64,000 nucleotides of DNA from Schnuerera sp. xch1 (GTDB lineage Bacteria > Bacillota > Clostridia > Tissierellales > Tepidimicrobiaceae): contig NZ_JAIOUP010000001.1 of the NCBI RefSeq assembly GCF_019931165.1, forward strand, positions 124,001 to 188,000, read 5' to 3'. Position 1 is the first letter of the stretch. The number at the start of each line of letters is the position of its first letter. The translations under genes and the position numbers were made by a program. Shown here in pieces: positions 50,286-59,199 of the stretch. Below the pieces are notes generated by a model. That model searched no databases. It was given only the letters and a program-made list of their open reading frames with translations, and had not been told where the DNA came from.

Positions 50286-51272
50286 TTACAATTCATCTCC
50301 TAGATGTTTCATCTGAATATGGGCAATCCTTTTAAGGGCTTCTTTTTTTACTTCTTCAGATACATTTTCAGCATTTGAAACTTCCATTAGAATTTCATTT
50401 ATTTCTAATTTTTCGAAGTTAATAGCTGTATCTATTGATTGCTTGAAATCAAATAATCTTTCAGTTTTAAAGATGTGATTTTCTATTTCTTGTCTATCTA
50501 ATACTTCTTCTCCTTTCAATGCTGTCTCTAAACAAATTGTTTTAATATCAATTGAATCTTTGATATCTAAAATAACTATCTTAGGTATTCTTTCTATTTC
50601 ATTTAAGCTGTTTGTTATTCTAATAAGACTTCCTGGATTTACAAAGTATTTATCACCAATATTTATTATTCCAAAACCAGAATGATAATGTCCAGATAAT
50701 GTAATATCTGCTTCAGTACTTTTTATATCATCAATTAGAGTAAAAGGTATACCTTTTATAAAAGGTTTATTTAATAGCATTCCATGAACCATGTGAATTA
50801 TATAATCCACATCTTTTGAAACTTTTTTTACAATATATTTAGACCTATTCCTTTCATGATCAATATCATATGTATATGATTGACCAGATAACTGAACTTT
50901 GATACCAGCTTTATTTAAATATATGACTTCATTTTGCTTTATTATCCTTACAACTTTTAATGCATCTAATAACCCAAGCATAGTTCTACCTATGGTGTTA
51001 GGGTTATGACCATAAACATCGTGATTGCCACTTATAATATATATAGGCACTTTAAAGCTATTTAATATTGAAGCAAATTTACTAACTATAGAAACCGAAA
51101 CATCAGGTCTATCAAATAGGTCTCCACCATGTAATATAAAGTCAATATTATAATCTTCTACAATATCACCAATTTCCCTTAACTTTTTTTCTAAAGTTTC
51201 AGTGAGATTGTCTTTTCTATTTTTAGGTGTAGTTCCCCTTATATGGGTATCAGTAAAAAAAAGTATTTTCAA
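50286..51272 (-). CDS. SbcD/Mre11-like metallophosphoesterase
   Basis: A 328-residue calcineurin-type nuclease. All five metal motifs are present: D8 and H10 (FTDTHIRG), D51 (HGGDLFDRP), N83-H84 (SGNHDVYG), HMVHG and GHYHSG. The C-terminal part (about 255-328) is helical and could dock on the ATPase as in SbcD/Mre11. It stands upstream of the split Rad50-like ATPase, which makes a DNA-end-processing complex likely. TTG 51272 follows AAGGAGTG. It starts 39 bases after recA, beyond a hairpin that may reduce read-through. Confidence 0.9.
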   Translation of the reverse strand: MKILFFTDTHIRGTTPKNRKDNLTETLEKKLREIGDIVEDYNIDFILHGGDLFDRPDVSVSIVSKFASILNSFKVPIYIISGNHDVYGHNPNTIGRTMLGLLDALKVVRIIKQNEVIYLNKAGIKVQLSGQSYTYDIDHERNRSKYIVKKVSKDVDYIIHMVHGMLLNKPFIKGIPFTLIDDIKSTEADITLSGHYHSGFGIINIGDKYFVNPGSLIRITNSLNEIERIPKIVILDIKDSIDIKTICLETALKGEEVLDRQEIENHIFKTERLFDFKQSIDTAINFEKLEINEILMEVSNAENVSEEVKKEALKRIAHIQMKHLGDEL

Positions 51273-51290
51273 TTAATGACACTCCTTATA

Positions 51291-51316
51291 AATAAACCTC
51301 CAATTGGAGGTTTATT
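51291..51316. terminator. Palindrome at the end of recA
   Basis: 13-base perfect arms (51291-51303 and 51304-51316) without a loop. The recA stop (51314-51312) is in the hairpin, and TTTATTTA follows on the minus strand just before the ribosome-binding site of the nuclease gene. It may be a leaky terminator. Confidence 0.6.
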
Positions 51317-52367
51317 CAGTTGTTTTCTCTTTTGCAATTTTATCTTTTTTCTCAGTTGATTTATCTTTATCAGAATTCAAACCATATTTTTCTCTTATTT
51401 TAGATTCTATTTCCATTGTGATTTCAGTATTTTCTTTTAGAAAATCCTTAGCATTTTCCCTTCCTTGTCCAAGTTTATGCTCTCCATAACTATACCATGA
51501 ACCTGATTTATTTACAATTTCAGCTTCAACTCCAGTATCTAAAATATTACCTTCTTTGGATATACCTAAACCGTACATGATATCAAATTCTGCTCGTTTA
51601 AATGGAGGAGCAACTTTATTTTTTACAACTTTAACTCTAGTTCGATTTCCTATTACACTATCAGATTGTTTTATAGAATCAATTCTTCTTACATCTAATC
51701 GTATACTAGAATAGAATTTTAGGGCTCTCCCACCAGTTGTTGTTTCAGGATTGCCAAACATAATCCCTACCTTTTCTCTTAACTGATTAATAAAAATTAC
51801 AGTAGTTCTAGATTTATTTATTGCCCCTGCTAATTTTCTTAATGCTTGGGACATTAGTCTAGCTTGTAATCCAACATGACTATCTCCCATTTCGCCTTCT
51901 ATTTCAGCTTTTGGAACTAATGCTGCAACGGAGTCTATAACTACAATATCAACTGCATTGCTTCTTACTAAAGATTCTGCAATTTCAAGTCCTTGTTCTC
52001 CAGTGTCAGGTTGTGAAACTATTAGATTTTCAACATCAACACCTAATTTTTTTGCATAACTTGGATCAAGTGCATGTTCTGCATCAATAAAGGCTGCTAT
52101 TCCATCTTTTTTTTGCGCTTCAGCAATAACATGCAACGCAACAGTTGTTTTCCCAGAAGATTCTGGCCCAAATATTTCAATAATTCTACCTCTTGGAATT
52201 CCACCAATTCCTAATGCAATATCTAAACTTAAAGATCCTGTAGGTATAACTTCTATTTTTTCAATTTCGTTATCACCTAATCTCATTATTGAACCTTTAC
52301 CAAATTGTTTTTTAATTTGATTCATGGCCATATCTAATGCTTTCTTTTTTTCATCTTTATTCACCAT
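51312..52367 (-). CDS. recA: Recombinase RecA
   Basis: RecA forms filaments on single-stranded DNA, performs strand exchange and triggers LexA cleavage. The 351 residues show Walker [10 protein letters not shown] (about 67-75), [11 protein letters not shown], and the loop GGRALKFY (about 212-219). The C-terminal tail is charged. ATG 52367 follows CTGGAG. The promoter carries a perfect LexA box. The gene follows cinA and pgsA as in Bacillus. Confidence 0.98.
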   Translation of the reverse strand: MVNKDEKKKALDMAMNQIKKQFGKGSIMRLGDNEIEKIEVIPTGSLSLDIALGIGGIPRGRIIEIFGPESSGKTTVALHVIAEAQKKDGIAAFIDAEHALDPSYAKKLGVDVENLIVSQPDTGEQGLEIAESLVRSNAVDIVVIDSVAALVPKAEIEGEMGDSHVGLQARLMSQALRKLAGAINKSRTTVIFINQLREKVGIMFGNPETTTGGRALKFYSSIRLDVRRIDSIKQSDSVIGNRTRVKVVKNKVAPPFKRAEFDIMYGLGISKEGNILDTGVEAEIVNKSGSWYSYGEHKLGQGRENAKDFLKENTEITMEIESKIREKYGLNSDKDKSTEKKDKIAKEKTTE

Positions 52368-52408
52368 TTTTCTCCAGTTAAACTGGATTCACCACCCTTC
52401 ACTTATTA

Positions 52409-52420
52409 GAACTTACGTTC
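52409..52420. promoter_or_regulatory. LexA box of recA
   Basis: GAAC-TTAC-GTTC, in a longer TTAGAAC/GTTCTAA symmetry, lies just downstream of the recA -10. Confidence 0.9.
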
Positions 52421-52427
52421 TAATACA

Positions 52428-52456
52428 ATTGTATAATAATTATTTATTTAAGTCAA
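52428..52456 (-). promoter_or_regulatory. recA promoter
   Basis: On the minus strand TTGACT (52456-52451), 17 bases and TACAAT (52433-52428), with the LexA box starting eight bases after the -10. Confidence 0.82.
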
Positions 52457-52472
52457 AGATAATTTTGGATTT

Positions 52473-53693
52473 TTATAAGATTTTCCTTATCTCATTAAAA
52501 ACCTTTAATGCAGCTTTGTTTTGAATAGAAGTTCTGTCTCCATTTAACATGCATTTAATCACTTTTGACATATTTTTAGTTACGATTCCGATATAAACAA
52601 GACCTATTGGTTTTGTTTTATTTCCTCCAGATGGACCAGCTAAACCTGTCGTAGATACTGCTATGTCTGATTTTGTCTTATTCATAAGGCCTTTTGCCAT
52701 TTCTATTGCTACTTGTTCACTTACTGGGCCAAATTTTTCTAATGTATCTTTATTTACATTCAATTCTTCGATCTTTGAATTATTGCTATATGCAATAATT
52801 CCTCTTTCAAATACTTCTGATACCCCTGAAATACGAGTAAACTTTGCCGATATAAGACCACCTGTACATGATTCACAAAAAGCTATTTTCATTTTTTTAT
52901 CTTTTAGTTTTTTAAATACAACTTCTTCAATAGTCTCATCTAAATAACTATAAATATACTTGGATATTCTATTTTTTATTATACATACTATTTCATTTAG
53001 TAATGAATCAACTTCTTTATCATTATCACCTTTTGCCACTATTTTTATATCTACAGTTCCTTCTTTAGCATAAGTTGCTATTGTTGGATTTGTATTGTTT
53101 CTTATAATATCCTTCAATGAGTTTTCTAATTGTGATTCACTAATACCTATAGTTCTTATTGTACTTATTTTAATAACAAAGTCTTGTTTTATCAAAGGGA
53201 CTACATATTTATTAAACATTAATTTCATTTCGTTTGGAGGGCCTGGTAATAATATTAATAATTTTTCATTCCACTTAATATATATTCCAGGTGCAGTTCC
53301 AATTTCATTAGTTAAAAATTTACTTTCCTCTGGGATATATGCTTGTTTCTTGTTATTAGAGGACATGATTTTATCAGTTTTATTAAAATAGTTTTTAATA
53401 CTATTTTCAACGCTTACATTTAATCTTAAGTTTAGGCCTAATACTTTACTTACTATCTCCTTAGTCATATCATCATCTGTAGGACCTAATCCTCCTGTAA
53501 AAATCAAAACATCGGCTCTTTTTAATCCAATATGAATTATATCTTCCAACATTTTTGGATCATCTTTTACTGCTGTATGGTATATTACATCTATACCTAT
53601 ATTAGACAATCGTTTAGATAAGTAATGTGCATTTGTATTCAATGTGCTCCCTAATATTAATTCAGTGCCTACAGAAATTATCTCAGCATTCAT
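52473..53693 (-). CDS. cinA: CinA-like protein with NMN amidase domain
   Basis: A 406-residue two-domain protein: N-terminal MoaB/COG1058-type domain (ISVGTELILGS, FTGGLGPTDDDMTKE) and C-terminal PncC nicotinamide-mononucleotide amidohydrolase domain (FCESCTGGLISA, TTGLAGPSGG). It serves in NAD-cycle salvage and in some species is competence-linked. ATG 53693 is preferred, nine bases after CGGAG; the first ATG at 53702 touches this site. It lies upstream of recA with 105 bases between. Confidence 0.93.
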   Translation of the reverse strand: MNAEIISVGTELILGSTLNTNAHYLSKRLSNIGIDVIYHTAVKDDPKMLEDIIHIGLKRADVLIFTGGLGPTDDDMTKEIVSKVLGLNLRLNVSVENSIKNYFNKTDKIMSSNNKKQAYIPEESKFLTNEIGTAPGIYIKWNEKLLILLPGPPNEMKLMFNKYVVPLIKQDFVIKISTIRTIGISESQLENSLKDIIRNNTNPTIATYAKEGTVDIKIVAKGDNDKEVDSLLNEIVCIIKNRISKYIYSYLDETIEEVVFKKLKDKKMKIAFCESCTGGLISAKFTRISGVSEVFERGIIAYSNNSKIEELNVNKDTLEKFGPVSEQVAIEMAKGLMNKTKSDIAVSTTGLAGPSGGNKTKPIGLVYIGIVTKNMSKVIKCMLNGDRTSIQNKAALKVFNEIRKIL

Positions 53694-53707
53694 TTCATTC
53701 ATCTCCG

Positions 53708-54253
53708 TTATTTTTCATCAATTTTTAATACTTGTCTATTCTTATATATATAGTCTATTCCGGATAATACAGTAAATATTAAAGATATATAAAGCATAAT
53801 GATATCGAATGGAAAATTAACTAAACTAAAAGGAAAATTATCTATTAATAAAACAGTTATAGCGATTAATTGTGTAATCGTCTTTATTTTTCCTAATGGA
53901 CTAGCTGCAATTGTTATTCCTTCTGATGCAGCAATTATTCTAAAACCTGTAATGGTAAATTCTCTTGCAATTATAATTACAACAATCCAAGCAGGAACCT
54001 TTCCTAATTGAATTAGGGAAATTAATGCTGTAGAAACTAGCAACTTATCAGCTAATGGATCAACAAATTTGCCAAATGTAGTTACTTGATTTCTACTTCT
54101 TGCAATATATCCATCTAATCCATCCGTTGCAGATGCTATAACGAAAATTAACGTAGCTAAATAGTTATGCACTTTAGAATCAAAAAATAATATTATCATA
54201 AATAAGGGGATCATCAGCACACGTATTAAAGTAATTTTATTTGCTAGATTCAT
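53708..54253 (-). CDS. pgsA: CDP-diacylglycerol-glycerol-3-phosphate 3-phosphatidyltransferase
   Basis: PgsA commits CDP-diacylglycerol to phosphatidylglycerol. The 181 residues have the CDP-alcohol transferase motif DGLDGYIARSRNQVT and GKFVDPLADKLL (DGx2ARx8Gx3Dx3D) at about 44-71 and about five membrane segments. It starts with an ATGA overlap at the end of rimO. Confidence 0.95.
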   Translation of the reverse strand: MNLANKITLIRVLMIPLFMIILFFDSKVHNYLATLIFVIASATDGLDGYIARSRNQVTTFGKFVDPLADKLLVSTALISLIQLGKVPAWIVVIIIAREFTITGFRIIAASEGITIAASPLGKIKTITQLIAITVLLIDNFPFSLVNFPFDIIMLYISLIFTVLSGIDYIYKNRQVLKIDEK

Positions 54254-55578
54254 TCTATTATCTCTCCAATCAAATCGTATTCAAAATAATCAGTAGTTAT
54301 CGCTTTAACAAATTGTCCAGTCTTAAGCCTTCTATCTGACTTAACAAAGAAAATACCATCAATATCTGGACTATCCATATATGTTCTACCTATATACAAA
54401 TCTTCATTTTCCATGTCTTCAATTAAAACTTCGTAGGTTTTTCCGATTTTTTTGCTATTTAAAGAATAGGATATACTCTGTTGCAATTCCATGATTTTAT
54501 TTCTTCTATATTCCTTTGTGTCATCATCTATTTGATTATCAAAGGTATAAGCTGCAGTTCCTTTCTCTCTAGAATAAGTGAAAGTTCCTACTTTATCTAA
54601 CCTCATAGCTTTAATAAAATTATATAAATTTTTAAAGTTATTTTGTGTTTCACCAGGAAATCCTACTATAAAAGTCGTTCTAATAACAATATCCGGTATT
54701 TCCTTTCTTAGTTTAGATATTAAACTTATGATTTTTTCTTTAGAGATTTTTCTATTCATTTTTTTCAATATATCATTGTCTATATGTTGCAAAGGTATAT
54801 CTAAATATTTCAATACTTTATCATTATTTTTAATAGAAGAAATTAACTTTCTATTAATGTTATCTGGATATAGATAAAGCAACCTAATCCATTTTAAATC
54901 TCTAATCTTATTTAAGTTATCAAGTAATTCATATAACTTATATTCTCCATATAAATCTATACCATAATCAGTAGTATTCTGACCAATTAATATTATTTCT
55001 TTAACTCCATTTTTAACTAGATGTTTTACTTCTTTAATTATATTTTCCATCTTTCTACTTCTATGCTTTCCTCTTAACCTTGGTATAATACAATACGTGC
55101 AAAAATTATCACATCCTTCAGATATTTTTACATATTCAGTAGTTCTGAAGCTTTGTCTAGGAACTAGTTCTAAATAATCTTCATCAATATTTTCTGTATA
55201 AATAACTTTATGTTCTCCATTGTTTAATCTATCTATTAGAATTATAACATCTTTCATATTGCCTGTACCAATTATACCATCTACTTCATCAATTTCTTCT
55301 AATAGTTCTTTAGAATATCTTTCTGCTAAACAACCAGCTAATATAATATATTTACATTTCCCTTCTGTTTTATACTTAGTCATTTCCCAAATAGTTTCTA
55401 TAGATTCCTCTTTAGCAGTATCAATAAAACCACAAGTATTAATGAGTATGATATCTGCATCTTTTAATGAGGTTACAATTGAATAACCATTATTTTTAAA
55501 AATTCCCATCATTAATTCTGAATCGATTTCGTTTTTTGAACATCCTAAAGTCACAATTGAAATATTTTTTACTTCCAT
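54250..55578 (-). CDS. rimO: Ribosomal protein S12 methylthiotransferase
   Basis: RimO is the MiaB-type radical-SAM enzyme that modifies an aspartate of ribosomal protein S12. The 442 residues have the MTTase cysteines (TLGCSKNEID, NTCGFID, AGCLAERY), the radical-SAM motif CDNFCTYC (about 155-162) and a TRAM end. The GCSKNE box separates it from the MiaB encoded at 31535. It starts at ATG 55578, sharing a base with the ftsK stop region. Confidence 0.96.
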   Translation of the reverse strand: MEVKNISIVTLGCSKNEIDSELMMGIFKNNGYSIVTSLKDADIILINTCGFIDTAKEESIETIWEMTKYKTEGKCKYIILAGCLAERYSKELLEEIDEVDGIIGTGNMKDVIILIDRLNNGEHKVIYTENIDEDYLELVPRQSFRTTEYVKISEGCDNFCTYCIIPRLRGKHRSRKMENIIKEVKHLVKNGVKEIILIGQNTTDYGIDLYGEYKLYELLDNLNKIRDLKWIRLLYLYPDNINRKLISSIKNNDKVLKYLDIPLQHIDNDILKKMNRKISKEKIISLISKLRKEIPDIVIRTTFIVGFPGETQNNFKNLYNFIKAMRLDKVGTFTYSREKGTAAYTFDNQIDDDTKEYRRNKIMELQQSISYSLNSKKIGKTYEVLIEDMENEDLYIGRTYMDSPDIDGIFFVKSDRRLKTGQFVKAITTDYFEYDLIGEIIE

Positions 55579-57779
55579 TATAATCTCTCCTTGATAATTG
55601 ATTCTACTTCTTCTTTTGATACTAGTACCTTTCTTGGTTTACTACCTTCATGTCCACCAACTATTCCTCTTTCTTCCATTTGATCAACAATTCTTGCAGC
55701 TCTTGCATATCCAACTTTTAATTTTCTTTGAAGTAATGATATAGATGCTTGTCCTTCTGAAACAACCAAAGATATTGCATCTGGAAGCAATTTATCTCCA
55801 TCTTCGATAAAGTTATTTATATCTATTTCATTTTGTATTGTTTCTATTACTTCATCATTGTATTCTGTAATGTTTTGTTCTTTCAAATAATCTACAACCT
55901 TTTTTACTTCTGTGTCACTAATAAAAGCCCCTTGAATACGAATAGGCTTAGAAAGGTTGGAAGGATAAAAAAGCATATCCCCTTTACCTAATAATTTTTC
56001 TGCACCGGGCATATCTAATATTGTTCTTGAGTCAACTTGTGAAGATACTGCAAATGATATTCTTGAAGGAATATTTGCTTTAATAATACCAGTTATAACA
56101 TCAACTGAAGGCCTTTGAGTAGCTATTATTAAGTAAATACCTGCAGCTCTAGCCATTTGTGCTAATCTACAAATATAATCTTCTATTTCTTGAGCAGCTA
56201 CCATCATTAAATCTGCTAATTCATCAATTATAATAACTATTTTAGGTAGCTTATTGTTCTTATCATTATTTAGTTTATGATTGTATGATTTAATATCTCT
56301 CACATTATTTTCAGCAAATAACTTGTATCTTTTTTCCATTTCATCAACTGCCCAGCTTAATGCAGAAGCAGCTTTCTTAGTTTCAGTAACTACAGGGATT
56401 AACAAGTGTGGTATACCATTATAAATACTTAATTCAACTACCTTTGGGTCAATTAATAATAATTTTACATCACTAGGATGAGATTTAAATAATATACTCA
56501 TAATAATGGTATTTATACATACACTTTTACCAGATCCAGTTGCTCCAGCTATTAATAAGTGAGGCATTTTATCTATGTTTGAAACTATTGCTTTGCCGGA
56601 AATATCTTTTCCTAAAGTTAAAGGTAATTGGCTATTTAAAGATAAATATTCATCGGATTGTAAAATTTCTTTTAATCCAACATTATCTTTTATTTTATTT
56701 GGGACTTCTATTCCTACAGCAGCTTTACCAGGAATGGGAGCAACTATTCTAATATCTGAAGCGGCTAAACTCAAGGCTAAATCATTTGATAAATTAACAA
56801 TTTTACTTACCTTTACTCCTGGAGCAGGTTGAATTTCATAACAAGTAATAGATGGTCCCTTATTGATTTGAGTAATTTTTGAGTCAATTCCAAAATTCTT
56901 CATAGTTTCTTCAATTTTTTTGGCATTATTTATAATTCCTTTTCTATCATTAGAATTTGGATTTTTTTCAAAATCATCTAATAAATCCAATGAAGGTAAT
57001 GTATAGTTAGGTATAACATTTTTGTTATTTATTGAAATTTCATTATCTGTACTTGTTTTATTATGAGGTTCTTTTTGAATTTTAGTATAATCATGAATTA
57101 AAATTTCTTGTTCTTTATCATTTTGTATGTTATTTAATGATGACACATTTTTTATAGTTTCTTTAATATCTCTTTTGTTTTTCTTATTTTTGTTTATTTT
57201 ATCAGTAATATTAAAATTATTGATTTTTTTTGCTTTAAATTTTAAATTAAGTTGATTCCAAATTTCACTAATTTTAACCTCAGTAAAAAGTACTATTGAA
57301 ATTAAGATTATGAAGGAAATTATTACATAAGAGCCTATTGATCCAAATAATTTAAAAAGTAAATATCCTAAAATAGCTCCTAATATACCTCCACCTAATC
57401 CTTGCTTGCTTAGTTGTAAAGACTCAGATAATTTTACACCAAATTTACTTCCACTTACATTGTTAATATCTAATAAAGTTAAAAAACATAAAAATAAAAC
57501 TAGTAAATATACTGATTTAAAATCATTTTTTGTGTCAACTCTATTTATAATAAAAAGAATTCCAATAGCTATAATAATTAATGGAAATATATATCCACCA
57601 AAACCCATGAGAGTAAAATAAATATTTCTTAAAAACACACCCATAATACCTGTTTTTTTGCTAAATAAACTTATAGCTGATAGGATGCCAAATAAGATTA
57701 TAATAATTCCTATTATCTCTCGATTATATTCTTTCTTTTTTGTGTTCTTTGTTTTTTTTGTCTTTTTCTTCTTGACCAA
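55578..57779 (-). CDS. ftsK: DNA translocase FtsK/SpoIIIE
   Basis: A 733-residue membrane-anchored translocase: basic start, four membrane segments (about 20-165), a charged linker (about 170-290), and the motor with Walker A GATGSGKSV (about 415-423) and Walker B IIIDELADLM (about 520-529), then the gamma winged helix (about 665-730). Depending on the lineage it works in chromosome dimer resolution at dif or in forespore chromosome transport. TTG 57779 is preferred, with AGAGG eight bases upstream; GTG 57788 is too close to the site. ftsK, rimO, pgsA appear to be one operon. Confidence 0.95.
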   Translation of the reverse strand: MVKKKKTKKTKNTKKKEYNREIIGIIIILFGILSAISLFSKKTGIMGVFLRNIYFTLMGFGGYIFPLIIIAIGILFIINRVDTKNDFKSVYLLVLFLCFLTLLDINNVSGSKFGVKLSESLQLSKQGLGGGILGAILGYLLFKLFGSIGSYVIISFIILISIVLFTEVKISEIWNQLNLKFKAKKINNFNITDKINKNKKNKRDIKETIKNVSSLNNIQNDKEQEILIHDYTKIQKEPHNKTSTDNEISINNKNVIPNYTLPSLDLLDDFEKNPNSNDRKGIINNAKKIEETMKNFGIDSKITQINKGPSITCYEIQPAPGVKVSKIVNLSNDLALSLAASDIRIVAPIPGKAAVGIEVPNKIKDNVGLKEILQSDEYLSLNSQLPLTLGKDISGKAIVSNIDKMPHLLIAGATGSGKSVCINTIIMSILFKSHPSDVKLLLIDPKVVELSIYNGIPHLLIPVVTETKKAASALSWAVDEMEKRYKLFAENNVRDIKSYNHKLNNDKNNKLPKIVIIIDELADLMMVAAQEIEDYICRLAQMARAAGIYLIIATQRPSVDVITGIIKANIPSRISFAVSSQVDSRTILDMPGAEKLLGKGDMLFYPSNLSKPIRIQGAFISDTEVKKVVDYLKEQNITEYNDEVIETIQNEIDINNFIEDGDKLLPDAISLVVSEGQASISLLQRKLKVGYARAARIVDQMEERGIVGGHEGSKPRKVLVSKEEVESIIKERL

Positions 57780-57901
57780 GAAGATCACCTCTTATAAAAT
57801 ATTATGTATCATTTAAGTTCATTTTTATCTGTAATATTAATACTTAGAAAGTATATATAAGGATGAAAGTTGAAAATTTGTTATATCTTTATTATACCAT
57901 T

Positions 57902-57992
57902 AAAAAAACAATTACTATAGATGAAAAGATACTTAAAGTAAGTATCCCCTTAAAATAATTGTTTTGATTAAATTCCCCCTTTAAGGTATTCT
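57902..57992 (-). ncRNA. Structured element behind tepA, terminator or small RNA
   Basis: On the minus strand a 10-bp outer stem (57965-57956 with 57914-57905) encloses an 8-bp hairpin (57946-57939 with 57935-57928), and T7 follows (57908-57902). An extended -10, TGCTATAAT (58007-57999), right after tepA could start a separate RNA of about 90 bases that has two TTAA(A)GGGG segments. The simplest reading is the tepA terminator; a small RNA is possible. The remaining bases 57780-57901 hold only a weak TATAAT for ftsK. Confidence 0.45.
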
Positions 57993-58032
57993 CATGTTAT
58001 TATAGCATAATTTAGTATATTATACTATTGTG

Positions 58033-58722
58033 CTATAGGTTTTTCTGTTCTATTAAATCATTTAATTTTTTTAATGCGATACTAAAGCCACCTACTTCAT
58101 CAATTAATCCGTAATCCACAGCTTCTTTTCCTATAAGAATAGTTCCCACATCATTAGCTAATTCATCTGTTGCATACATTAAATTTTTTAAAGTTTTTTC
58201 ATCAATTTTCGATGTTCTTATGATGAAACCACTTATTCTCTTTTGCATCTTTTCAAAATATCTAAAGGTTTGTGGAACTCCAATAACTAAACCTGTAGTT
58301 CGTATAGGATGAATTGTCATAGCTGCAGTCGGTACAATGAAAGAATAATCTGACGCAGTAGCTAAAGGAACACCGATACTATGGCCACCTCCTAATACTA
58401 AAGATACTTTTGGTTTATCTACGCTATTTATTAATTCACTTAAAGCTAGACCTGCTTCAACATCACCACCTGCTGTATTCAATATAATAAATAAACCTTC
58501 AATTTTAGGATCTTGCATTGCTGCTATTAACATTGGTATAATATGTTCATATTTTGTTGTCTTTTTATTAGATGAAGACATATTATGTCCTTCTATTTCT
58601 CCTATAATAGTTATAAATTGAATATTATTATCAACATTTGGTAAATTTGGTGTACCTATTTTATTTACATTATCCATTACATCATTATTTTGTTGTTGAT
58701 CATTATCTGGTTCCTTTTTCAC
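58033..58722 (-). CDS. tepA: ClpP-like protease TepA
   Basis: TepA (YmfB) is a ClpP-fold serine peptidase, reported in Bacillus to degrade signal peptides or support translocation. The 229 residues start with an Asp/Asn/Gln-rich tail (1-30) and have the ClpP features NTAGGDVEAGLAL (about 96-108), catalytic serine in GGGHSIGVPLA (about 126-136) and histidine in IHPIRTTG. GTG 58722 follows AAAGGAGGT. It lies upstream of ftsK as in Bacillus. Confidence 0.9.
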   Translation of the reverse strand: MKKEPDNDQQQNNDVMDNVNKIGTPNLPNVDNNIQFITIIGEIEGHNMSSSNKKTTKYEHIIPMLIAAMQDPKIEGLFIILNTAGGDVEAGLALSELINSVDKPKVSLVLGGGHSIGVPLATASDYSFIVPTAAMTIHPIRTTGLVIGVPQTFRYFEKMQKRISGFIIRTSKIDEKTLKNLMYATDELANDVGTILIGKEAVDYGLIDEVGGFSIALKKLNDLIEQKNL

Positions 58723-58807
58723 TTTTTTACCTCCTTTGTATTGATTATATATCATTTATTTTTTACTATTCTTATAATAATATGCTCATGTACTATAAAA
58801 ATATAAA

Positions 58808-58834
58808 TTAAAAAAACCTGATTAAATAATCAGG
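58808..58834 (-). terminator. ymxH terminator
   Basis: CCTGATTA pairs with TAATCAGG around two bases (58817-58834); on the minus strand TTTTTTTAATTT follows. Confidence 0.88.
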
Positions 58835-58850
58835 CTAAAAAAGCTTTAAA

Positions 58851-59096
58851 TTATATTGTATCTAATTCTACAATAATCATATCATTTCCAATTTTTCTAA
58901 TCGTGTGCCATGGAATTTCTATTCCTTCATTATTTCCAAAGAGCTTAAACTGAAACTTTCTTTCAGGTATTAATAGAGATAATATTTTTCCTGTTTTTTC
59001 ATCTACAACAATATCAGAATCAGCAATTATTCCTAATCTTTCTCCATTATTTAAATTTACTATTTCTTTGCCTCCTAATTCACTTAACAGTAGCAT
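58851..59096 (-). CDS. ymxH: YlmC/YmxH family sporulation protein
   Basis: An 81-residue PRC-barrel protein (LLSELGGKEIVNLNNGERLG, IPWHTIRKIGNDMIIVE) of the YlmC/YmxH family seen only in spore formers. Its job is unknown. ATG 59096 follows AAGGAGATGATAC. The start region is one arm of a perfect 16-bp inverted repeat whose other arm is at 59180-59195, so translation from longer transcripts may be blocked. A palindromic operator candidate also precedes it. Confidence 0.9.
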   Translation of the reverse strand: MLLLSELGGKEIVNLNNGERLGIIADSDIVVDEKTGKILSLLIPERKFQFKLFGNNEGIEIPWHTIRKIGNDMIIVELDTI

Positions 59097-59195
59097 TGTA
59101 TCATCTCCTTTTTTATTCCTTATATAATTATATGTGGTTTGTATAGATATATGATTTATCATTTATGATAAAATCTTATATGATACAATGCTACT
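59089..59195 (-). promoter_or_regulatory. Inverted repeat sequestering the ymxH start codon
   Basis: 59089-59104 and 59180-59195 are exact reverse complements (16 bases). On the minus strand the second arm reads ATGATACAATGCTACT and holds the start codon (59096-59094). Pairing would cover it in any transcript beginning upstream of 59195. Confidence 0.6.
59155..59172. promoter_or_regulatory. Palindromic operator candidate (copy 2)
   Basis: An 18-base palindrome; on the minus strand its 16-base core TTATCATAAATGATAA equals that at 23115-23130. The distance to the start codon (59 bases) is close to that of copy 1 (63 bases). Confidence 0.5.
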
Positions 59196-59199
59196 ATAT

